Source: Pedosphaera sp. (GTDB taxonomy: Bacteria > Verrucomicrobiota > Verrucomicrobiia > Limisphaerales > SXTU01). From it: 8,659 bases of DNA. Within the stretch, counting starts at the first letter, position 1. Each line of letters starts with the position of its first letter. The notes below the pieces were generated by a model, which was not told the origin of the DNA, ran no database searches, and worked only from the letters and a program-made list of their open reading frames with translations. Shown here one piece after another: positions 1 through 5,310 of the stretch. A program made the translations under genes and the position numbers. The DNA lies in contig SIBB01000130.1 of assembly GCA_009695395.1 (NCBI GenBank), positions 1 to 8,659 on the forward strand, written 5' to 3'.

Positions 1-393
1 CCTTACCTGAAGAATGTGGGCATCTATCGTTGCCCCGCCGAGCAGACCAATACCATCGCTACCTTCGGCTCCCGCGGGAACAAGCTCACGAGCTTCCTGA
101 TGAACGGCGCGGTGTGTGGTTATGGCGCGATAGGGGGCAGCTCCTACCGGACCACGCAGTTCCGACCCGACGACATCATCTTCTGGCAGGCGTTGGAAAC
201 GAATCCCGGAGATTGGAACGACGGCTCGAGCAGCCCGGCGGAAGGCGTCACCAAGTTGCACAACTTGGGCACCACCGTGGGCGTAGTAGACGGGCACGTT
301 GAGTATATGAAGACCGAAGCCTTCTACACGGAGGCCGGGTTGGCCACCAAGAACCGGCTCTTTTGCAATCCACTGTCTGCGAACGGGCGCTGA
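1..393 (+). CDS. Prepilin-like protein with H-X9-DG C-terminal motif (5' end missing)
   Basis: The reading frame is open from the first base of the window and ends at TGA 391-393, so this is the C-terminal 130 residues of a longer protein. The fragment begins PYLKN..IYRCPAEQ, which resembles the 'CPA(D/E)' segment of the DUF1559/prepilin-type families common in Planctomycetes and Verrucomicrobia. Near the end, a His codon at 259-261 is followed by exactly nine residues and then Asp-Gly at 289-294 (HNLGTTVGVVDGHVEYM), the H-X9-DG motif of prepilin-processing-associated proteins. Full members carry an N-terminal type IV pilin/type II secretion pseudopilin signal helix; that part lies outside the window. 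The expected role is an extracytoplasmic, pseudopilin-like surface or secretion protein; the substrate is unknown. A GTG at position 16 is only an internal codon. The family call is good; the exact function is not known. Confidence 0.8.
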   Translation, partial: PYLKNVGIYRCPAEQTNTIATFGSRGNKLTSFLMNGAVCGYGAIGGSSYRTTQFRPDDIIFWQALETNPGDWNDGSSSPAEGVTKLHNLGTTVGVVDGHVEYMKTEAFYTEAGLATKNRLFCNPLSANGR

Positions 394-408
394 CCCACAC
401 GAACGCAC

Positions 409-840
409 ATGAAACATCCGAAGCAACTCGGTTTCGCAATGGTTTTGACCCTCAGCCTGGGTCTCGCAACGACGGCTGTTGGCTGTCGCCAGAAGGCGTC
501 GGGCGGAGCCGCTAGCACCGAGCTGGATAAAGCCGAACGTGTTCTGGCCACCGCCCCGGCCACGCCCGCTCCCTCTCCTGGTGGCCCGCCGACGGAACCC
601 GCGCCCGCCCAGCAGATGAAGCAAGCGGTGGAGGCTTACAAAGGCGGCAAGCTCGAGGATGCGGTCACGCGGCTGCAAGCCTTGCGGGCCACGACGTCCA
701 TGACGCCGCAGCAACGCATGGCCTTGAACGACGCCATGGCCGCCGTCATGGCTGACATCTACGCCCTCGCGGCCAAAGGCGATGCCCGTGCCATCCAAGC
801 GGTCAAGCAATACGAGAAGTTGCAAACCCAGAAGCGTTAG
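409..840 (+). CDS. Small predicted lipoprotein of unknown function
   Basis: This gene encodes 143 residues and starts with ATG 15 nt after the stop of the prepilin-like gene, so the two are probably co-transcribed. Residues 1-25 form a signal peptide (MKHPKQ, then a hydrophobic stretch) ending in a lipobox-like AVGC, with the candidate lipidated Cys at residue 26. The -3 position is Ala rather than the usual Leu, so the lipobox is slightly atypical. Residues 30-65 are an Ala/Pro-rich, low-complexity linker, as expected for a tether. Residues 66-143 look helical and charged (KQAVEAYKGGKLEDAVTRLQ and onward), somewhat like a single TPR-type helical hairpin, but I do not recognise a named family. 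No Shine-Dalgarno sequence precedes the ATG. The likely location is the inner or outer membrane facing the periplasm. Its position beside a pilin-like gene suggests, but does not show, a role with that protein. Confidence 0.7.
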   Translation: MKHPKQLGFAMVLTLSLGLATTAVGCRQKASGGAASTELDKAERVLATAPATPAPSPGGPPTEPAPAQQMKQAVEAYKGGKLEDAVTRLQALRATTSMTPQQRMALNDAMAAVMADIYALAAKGDARAIQAVKQYEKLQTQKR

Positions 841-963
841 CCCCGCCACACTTCCCAGCCCCATCGTTCATCAACATCAAGTCCACCACATGACTCCGCC
901 CCCTCAACGACGGGCCAGACGTGTTTGGTGAAGGAGAAAAAGTCCGCTGGGCATGGCCTTACC

Positions 964-986
964 TTTATCGGTGTCCATCCGTGGTT
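964..986. repeat. Candidate dispersed intergenic repeat fragment
   Basis: On the minus strand this segment reads aaccacggatggacaccg followed by ataaa. It closely resembles the 'accacggatggacacagataaacacggat' type of sequence that I recall scattered through intergenic regions of planctomycete, verrucomicrobial and related genomes. Only one copy is in the window, so repetitiveness cannot be shown here. The identification rests on memory of the motif and needs a genome-wide count. Confidence 0.35.
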
Positions 987-988
987 GT

Positions 989-1003
989 CGAATTCCCAAT
1001 TCG
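989..1003. repeat. Short perfect inverted repeat (hairpin)
   Basis: The sequence cgaatt-ccc-aattcg forms a perfect 6-bp stem with a 3-nt loop. It lies 3 nt from the repeat-like segment at 964-986, between two convergent genes. The stem is short and AT-rich and has no T-run on either side, so it is not a convincing intrinsic terminator. Confidence 0.4.
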
Positions 1004-1055
1004 GAGTTCAGCCTCCGCCTGCCTTCGCCGCCCGACGCTGCGCGGTCGTCTCCGC

Positions 1056-1694
1056 TCACTTCGTAATGATGGGGGCGGGGGCCGGCGCGAGGGGTGTTTG
1101 CAGGGCGCCGGCGGGGGCGGTCGCGTTGAGCTGGATGAGTATCTCTTCGGTGAGGTCGGGCAGGGTAGCGTTGAAGAGGACGATGGGCGTGCCTACAGCG
1201 CTCTCCGCGGCACTATCCAAGACGGCGCCAAAGCCCGCTGTCCTAGCCTTCTTATTCAGGACCTCCCGAATCTCAGCGACGATCTTGTCCCGGAGATTGC
1301 GCTGCTGTTCGGCAAGCTGGGCGCGGGCGCTGCGGTCGAACTGGCCGACGCTCTGCTCGATTTCCTGCAGTTCGCGGAGCTTGCCCGCCGCCAATTGCTT
1401 GCGCTTGTCCCGCTCCTCGATGGATACGGCCGAATCGGTTGAGCTTTCGATGAGCTTCTTGTAATCAGCCTGGGCCTTTTCGGCATCCGTGACCATGTCC
1501 TTCCGTTTCTTGTCCAACTCGGCGGCGCGATCCTTGAGGTTGAGGTCGGCCTGCTTGGTCTTCCAGTAGCCGTCGAAGACTTTCTTGAGGTCCACGACGG
1601 CGATCGTGCCGGGGGCGGGGACGGCGGCGGCTTGGGTTGCGGGGGCGCAGGCCAGGCCGAAGGCCAGAAGGAGGAGGGCGGAGGAGCGTTTCAT
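1056..1694 (-). CDS. skp: OmpH/Skp family periplasmic chaperone
   Basis: The product has 212 residues. Skp trimers hold unfolded outer-membrane proteins in the periplasm and deliver them to the BAM complex. Residues 1-24 are a Sec signal peptide, with cleavage likely near TQAAA. The mature part opens with the family's conserved beta strand (TIAVVDLKKVFDGYWKT, about 30-46). A long charged coiled coil follows (about 47-150, many Lys/Glu/Arg/Gln) and forms the tentacles, and then the C-terminal strand region (FGAVLDSA...TPIVLFNATLPDLTEEILIQLN, about 155-190). E. coli Skp is about 160 residues; the excess here is mainly a longer helical part and an Ala/Pro-rich tail from residue 191. The gene lies 93 nt downstream of bamA on the same strand, the classic bamA-skp order, and the two probably form one transcript. 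No Shine-Dalgarno sequence precedes the ATG. Confidence 0.9.
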   Translation of the reverse strand: MKRSSALLLLAFGLACAPATQAAAVPAPGTIAVVDLKKVFDGYWKTKQADLNLKDRAAELDKKRKDMVTDAEKAQADYKKLIESSTDSAVSIEERDKRKQLAAGKLRELQEIEQSVGQFDRSARAQLAEQQRNLRDKIVAEIREVLNKKARTAGFGAVLDSAAESAVGTPIVLFNATLPDLTEEILIQLNATAPAGALQTPLAPAPAPIITK

Positions 1695-1719
1695 AGAATG
1701 GGAGGATTAAGAGCAGGAA

Positions 1720-1781
1720 CCGGAGATGTGGATCGGAGGCAATGCAAGTTTCGTAATCTTACTCGTAATCCCGGTCTCCGG
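1720..1781. repeat. Inverted repeat and direct repeat in the bamA-skp spacer
   Basis: A 7-nt inverted repeat (ccggaga at 1720-1726, tctccgg at 1775-1781) encloses 48 nt. Inside it is an 8-nt direct repeat, tcgtaatc at 1751-1758 and 1763-1770, with a 12-nt period. This could form a weak stem in the bamA-skp message, but the arms are short and the loop is long, so chance is quite possible. There is no T-run to suggest a terminator. Confidence 0.3.
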
Positions 1782-1787
1782 CACAGC

Positions 1788-4118
1788 TCAGAAGTCGCGG
1801 GTGAAGCCTACGTCGAAGTTGAACCGCCCGCTCTTGTTCTGGTTGCGGTCGGAGGTGATGGGGATGCCGTAGTCCAGCCGCAGCGGCCCGAGGTTCGGGA
1901 TGTTGAGGCGGAAGCCGAACCCGACGTTGTCCTGATACATGGTCTCGCCCTTTGCGATGTTCGGGTTGAAGCTGAATGAGCTGCTGTAAACATTGCCAAT
2001 GTCGTAGAACATCGCGAAGCGCAGCCGTTCAATCAGAGGGATGGTGTATTCCACGGAGCCCATCCAGTAGGTGTTGCCGCCGAAGGGCTCGTTCAGCGAG
2101 TCGCGCGGGGAAACGTCCGCGAAGCGGTAGCCGCGCAGCGAACGCGGACCGCCGAGGAAGTAGCGGTTGAAGAGCGTGACGCGGTCACCGCTGAAGCCTT
2201 GCACGGCACCGAAGCGGCCGAGCAGCTCCCACGTCTGGCCCTGCCAGAAGCCGGGGAAGTATTGGGAGCCGCGCAGCTCCATCTTGTAGAAATCCGACTC
2301 ACCTCCGAAGGGACCGCCCGCGAACTCGGTGGCCAGTTCCACACGATGGCCGCCGCTGGGGATCATCCCGCCCGTGCGGGTGTCGTAGGTGATGCTGGCG
2401 CCAATCTTTGAGACAATTTGCGTGCCGGCTTCCGACTCCAACTCCGGCGACGCGGCCGGGTCCACGTTCTTGATGCCGACATCCTCGACCGTGTAGCTCA
2501 CGTTGCCGCGGAAGAAATCCGTCCACAATGCGCGCTCCAGGCTGAGGCGCATACCGCTCTGGACCTCGTCGTAGAGGGAGCTTTGGAAGCTCGTGTTGCG
2601 GTGATAAAGGTCCACGCCGAACGCGAGTTTGCGGTCGAGAAGCCACGGCTCCACAAAGCTCAAGAGATAGTCCTGCCGGCGCGAGCCGTAGCTGGCTTTG
2701 AGGCGCATCTTCTGTCCGCCGCCGGTGAACCACGGCGGGTTGAACAGATCGAAGTTGCCCTGGCTCACCTCGAGGAATCCCACCACGCTCTCCACCGAGC
2801 TGAAGCCCGCGCCCAGCGACATGTTGCCGGTGTTCTTCTCCTCCACGTTTACCACGAGGTTCTTGCGGTTGGGCACATCGGTCGGCTCCGGCTGCGCGTC
2901 CACCTTCTCGAAGTAATTCAAGTTCTCCAGGCGCTGCTTAGAGAGCTTCACGCGCACCATGTCGAAGGTCTCGCCGGGCGAGATGGCCAACTCGCGGCGG
3001 AGCACCTTATCCTTCGTCTTCACGTTGCCCTTGATCTCGATCTTCTCGACGAAGGACTTGTCCCGCTCCTCCACCTGATAGGTCACGTCCATGTTGCCCG
3101 TCTCGGTGTTGGGCGTGCGCACGGCGTTGATGCGGGCGTCAATGAACCCCTTGGTCCCGTAAAAGTCGCGCAGCGTCTCGACATCCTTGCGCTGCCCAGC
3201 GGGCGTGAAGGTCTTGCCCGAGGACATCCGGATGTCCTTCTCCAGCTCCGCGCTGGGGAAGAGGCTGCTCCCCTTCACCGCGACCACGCCGACCTTGTAG
3301 GGCTTGCCCTCGAAGAGCTGAAACTTGATCACCAGCCGGTCCGGCTGGGGATACTCGAGCACCACATCCTTGATCTCAAAGTCTAGGTAGCCCTTGTTCC
3401 GGTAGAACTCCGCGAGCCGCTCCTTGTCGTCCTCGAACTGCTCGTCCTTGAACTTGTCCGTGCCGGTGAGCCACGAGAAAAACCACTTCTCCTTCGTCTT
3501 GAGCTGCTTCGCCAATTCCTTCTCCGTGAAGGCCGCCGCGCCAGCGAACTGGATGTCCACAATCTTCACCTTCGGCGCCTCGGTGACCTCGAAGGTGACG
3601 GTGCCGCGTCCGGCGTTCTCGTTGATGCTAATTTTGTATTCCGCCTTGGTGCGCTGGTAGCCGGCCTTCTGGTAGCGGGTTTGGATTTTCTGCGCGTCGG
3701 TGAAAAGCTTCCGTTCGTCCAGCGGTTGGCCGATCTTCGACGTGATTTCCTTCTGGAGCTTGATCGCGCTGAACTTCGTGTTGCCCGTGAACTTCACATC
3801 GGTGAGCAAGGGCTTCCCCTGCACCACGTAAATCAGCCGCACCCCGCCGTCCACGCGCTCCTCGGCCACGCGGATGTTGTAGAAGTAACCCGTGTTGTAG
3901 AGGTTTCGCACGTCATCATCCACGCTGGTCTTCACCAGCGAGTCGCCGACCTTCACGCGGATGTTGGCGCGGATCAGTTCGTCGCTCGCGGCAGCGGGGC
4001 CGACGTGGCGGACCGCGATTTGCTGCACGCGCTGCGGCGCGACCTGCGCCTGTGAAAGCGGCACCCAGTGGATGAGCAGTGCGAGAAGGACGCAATAACG
4101 GCGGAGCAAGGGTTTCAT
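1788..4118 (-). CDS. bamA: Outer membrane protein assembly factor BamA
   Basis: The product has 776 residues, close to the usual BamA length of about 750-810. BamA is the outer-membrane core of the BAM complex, which folds and inserts beta-barrel proteins. Residues 1-24 are a signal peptide ending SQA before QVAPQ. Five POTRA repeats follow at roughly 30-103, 104-181, 182-272, 273-353 and 354-430; several keep the typical strand-helix-Gly-x-x-F/Y pattern (NLYNTGYFYNIRV, RYQKAGYQ, FYRNKGYLDFEI, FYGTKGFIDARI, LENLNYFEKV). The Omp85 barrel covers about 431-776. It contains the loop-6 region FLGGPRSLRGYRF with the conserved (V/L)RGY motif at 661-664 (Arg662), and it ends in Phe (GFTRDF), the usual outer-membrane C-terminal signature. 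The gene lies upstream of skp in the standard order and 218 nt downstream of a GrpE-like membrane protein on the same strand. There is no Shine-Dalgarno sequence; the signal peptide fixes the start. Confidence 0.95.
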   Translation of the reverse strand: MKPLLRRYCVLLALLIHWVPLSQAQVAPQRVQQIAVRHVGPAAASDELIRANIRVKVGDSLVKTSVDDDVRNLYNTGYFYNIRVAEERVDGGVRLIYVVQGKPLLTDVKFTGNTKFSAIKLQKEITSKIGQPLDERKLFTDAQKIQTRYQKAGYQRTKAEYKISINENAGRGTVTFEVTEAPKVKIVDIQFAGAAAFTEKELAKQLKTKEKWFFSWLTGTDKFKDEQFEDDKERLAEFYRNKGYLDFEIKDVVLEYPQPDRLVIKFQLFEGKPYKVGVVAVKGSSLFPSAELEKDIRMSSGKTFTPAGQRKDVETLRDFYGTKGFIDARINAVRTPNTETGNMDVTYQVEERDKSFVEKIEIKGNVKTKDKVLRRELAISPGETFDMVRVKLSKQRLENLNYFEKVDAQPEPTDVPNRKNLVVNVEEKNTGNMSLGAGFSSVESVVGFLEVSQGNFDLFNPPWFTGGGQKMRLKASYGSRRQDYLLSFVEPWLLDRKLAFGVDLYHRNTSFQSSLYDEVQSGMRLSLERALWTDFFRGNVSYTVEDVGIKNVDPAASPELESEAGTQIVSKIGASITYDTRTGGMIPSGGHRVELATEFAGGPFGGESDFYKMELRGSQYFPGFWQGQTWELLGRFGAVQGFSGDRVTLFNRYFLGGPRSLRGYRFADVSPRDSLNEPFGGNTYWMGSVEYTIPLIERLRFAMFYDIGNVYSSSFSFNPNIAKGETMYQDNVGFGFRLNIPNLGPLRLDYGIPITSDRNQNKSGRFNFDVGFTRDF

Positions 4119-4336
4119 GATTTGGTCAGCTCAGAGGCGCAGTTAAACCACAGCCCCATGCGGTTGAACACAGTTTTTTCATCCCGGTTGATGCGTGAGC
4201 GCGTCTCGTTTTGGCAAGCGCGCGGCGGCAGCGTGTCGGGCCGCAGGCCGGTAAGCAGGGATGATCTCGACGGATTGCAAACGGCTTGATGGCAGTAGGC
4301 GCGGGCGAACCGTAGCTGGCGAGTTCAGGACGGAAG
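4119..4336. other. Leader/intergenic region upstream of bamA
   Basis: These 218 nt lie between the stop of the GrpE-like gene and the bamA start, both on the minus strand. The gap is long enough for a separate bamA promoter, but I could not pick out a good -35/-10 pair. A minus-strand frame continues from an ATG at 4347 that overlaps the GrpE-like stop and ends at 4126 (73 codons). Its translation is rich in Arg, Cys and Pro, shows no motif, and is probably not a gene. No terminator hairpin with a T-run is evident. Confidence 0.5.
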
Positions 4337-5188
4337 TCATCCGCCATGATTCGCGGCGTCGGGCATGACCGCTGGCTGCACTGGCAACGGAGCCTTGGGC
4401 GGGTCAATCGATACCAATGCAGGCCGAAGCATCTGGCCTTGGAAGGTGTAGCCGGTGGCGACGGCCTCGAAAACCTTCGCGTCATCGGGAATGTCCTTCC
4501 GCCCGTCCGCCGTCTGGTGCTGCCCCGGCTCGAACCCATCTCCCGCTGCAGGCGCGAAAGCCACGAGGCCGACGCGACGCGCGGCGTCGCGGCAGGCGTT
4601 CTGGAAGTGCGCGAGCTGGTCAATGAGGTTCTGCTGGCCGGACTGTTTCGCGGCGCAATGGAGCGCATAGACGTGATCCAGCACGCGCACGAGCACTTGC
4701 AGCCAGTCGGTCTCAGCGCGCTTGAGCTTCTCGACCTCGAGCCGGAGCGTGGCCTTCTCGGAGTCGTTCGCCTTCTTCATGAAGTCGGCGAAGCGCAGCG
4801 CCTCCTGCGACATCTCCTCGGAAACCTGCTTTGCGGACTCGATGGCCTTGGCGTTGTGCTCCTGCACGTTCTGCCATTGCGCGGTGGCGATGGTGATTTG
4901 CGTGGCGATCTTCTCGAGGTTCTTAATCTGGCCGGCGGCGGACTGGAGCTTCTCGAGCTCGTCGAGTTGGGTGGCGTTCTGCGCGTCGGTGGAGAACGGG
5001 TAGATGGCAACCCAAGCGGCGGCTCCGACAGCGGCCAAGGCCGAGACCGCCACCCAAATACTGATGGGGTGCGGGCTTTGCTCCACCACCAGCCATGCGC
5101 CGTAATCCAGCACCGCCGCGCTGCCAATGCACACGACGAGCGAAAGGGACGGCCACCGGGCCAGACGTGTCTCGGGACGTTCACTCAT
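4337..5188 (-). CDS. Membrane-anchored GrpE-like protein
   Basis: The product has 283 residues. Two hydrophobic helices lie at about 13-34 and 42-63, joined by a short loop. Residues 66-160 are a charged, Gln/Glu/Lys/Ala-rich coiled coil, and residues 160-262 align with GrpE. The match includes the helix-bundle segment (VLVRVLDHVYAL, like LPVIDSLDRAL of E. coli GrpE), RRVGLVAFAP...FEPGQHQ (like RKFGVEVIAE...LDPNVHQA) and the beta-wing end VATGYTFQGQMLRPALVSI (like MQKGYTLNGRTIRAAMVTV). GrpE is the nucleotide-exchange factor of DnaK and is normally soluble and about 200 residues long, so the two membrane segments are unusual. The Arg-rich N-terminus suggests that both ends face the cytoplasm, where DnaK acts. 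The 21-residue tail (263-283) is Pro/Ala-rich. The gene precedes bamA and skp on the same strand and is divergent from the exosortase gene. Whether it binds DnaK or only uses the GrpE fold is unknown. Confidence 0.75.
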   Translation of the reverse strand: MSERPETRLARWPSLSLVVCIGSAAVLDYGAWLVVEQSPHPISIWVAVSALAAVGAAAWVAIYPFSTDAQNATQLDELEKLQSAAGQIKNLEKIATQITIATAQWQNVQEHNAKAIESAKQVSEEMSQEALRFADFMKKANDSEKATLRLEVEKLKRAETDWLQVLVRVLDHVYALHCAAKQSGQQNLIDQLAHFQNACRDAARRVGLVAFAPAAGDGFEPGQHQTADGRKDIPDDAKVFEAVATGYTFQGQMLRPALVSIDPPKAPLPVQPAVMPDAANHGG

Positions 5189-5212
5189 GGCGGCGGAGGG
5201 TAGGGTGAAAGC

Positions 5213-5239
5213 TCAAAGTTCAAAGTTCAAAGTTCAAAG
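5213..5239. repeat. 7-bp tandem repeat (TCAAAGT)3-4
   Basis: Three perfect copies of tcaaagt (5213-5233) and a fourth, partial copy tcaaag (5234-5239) stand in direct tandem. They lie 24 nt upstream of the GrpE-like start and 71 nt upstream of the exosortase start, within the 122-nt divergent promoter region. Read on the minus strand, each unit contains TTGAAC, which resembles a -35 box. Similar heptamer runs, translated as SKFKVQ in spurious ORFs, are familiar to me from several bacterial genomes as dispersed simple repeats. Confidence 0.85.
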
Positions 5240-5274
5240 GCAGGTCAGCGGAGAAGCCGCACTCCATAGCGGGC

Positions 5275-5302
5275 TTGGCCTTCCACGCTACCTGGCTAGA
5301 CT
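5275..5302 (+). promoter_or_regulatory. Possible sigma-70-type promoter of the exosortase gene
   Basis: TTGGCC (5275-5280) and TAGACT (5297-5302) are separated by 16 nt and match the -35 and -10 consensus at about four of six positions each. The -10-like box ends only 8 nt before the ATG at 5311, so transcription would begin at or just before the start codon and the message would be leaderless or nearly so. This fits the lack of a ribosome binding site, but such matches also occur by chance. Confidence 0.3.
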
Positions 5303-5310
5303 ACGCTCGC

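Larger units (their letters stand above)
841..1055. other. Non-coding gap between convergent genes
   Basis: These 215 nt separate the plus-strand lipoprotein gene from the 3' end of the minus-strand OmpH/Skp gene. I see no credible gene and no GC-rich hairpin followed by a T-run on either strand. The overlapping reading frames that begin near 921-925 run mainly antisense to the OmpH/Skp gene and look like shadows. The gap contains a repeat-like segment at 964-986 and a small hairpin at 989-1003, listed separately. Confidence 0.6.

Noticed and set aside
921..1464. Two overlapping plus-strand reading frames of about 175 residues
   Set aside because: They run mostly antisense to the well-supported OmpH/Skp gene, overlap each other and show no domain or signal. 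They are shadows of GC-rich codon usage.
2418..3386. 322-residue plus-strand open frame
   Set aside because: It lies wholly antisense to bamA, is dominated by Leu/His/Arg/Ala/Val as expected for a complementary frame, and has no recognisable motif.
4126..4347. 73-codon minus-strand frame starting across the GrpE-like stop
   Set aside because: The start/stop overlap suggested translational coupling, but the product is Arg/Cys/Pro-rich, shows no motif and simply continues a shadow frame. Conservation would be needed to revive it.
911..5170. 14-nt exact repeat cgggccagacgtgt at 911-924 and 5157-5170
   Set aside because: One copy is intergenic and the other lies inside the coding region of the GrpE-like gene. 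The flanks do not match, and a 14-nt match in a GC-rich window of this size is not surprising by chance.
4346..5203. 285-residue plus-strand open frame opposite the GrpE-like gene
   Set aside because: It is as long as the true gene, but the minus-strand frame has membrane helices, a coiled coil and GrpE motifs. The plus-strand product is Leu/Gly/Arg-rich with no pattern.
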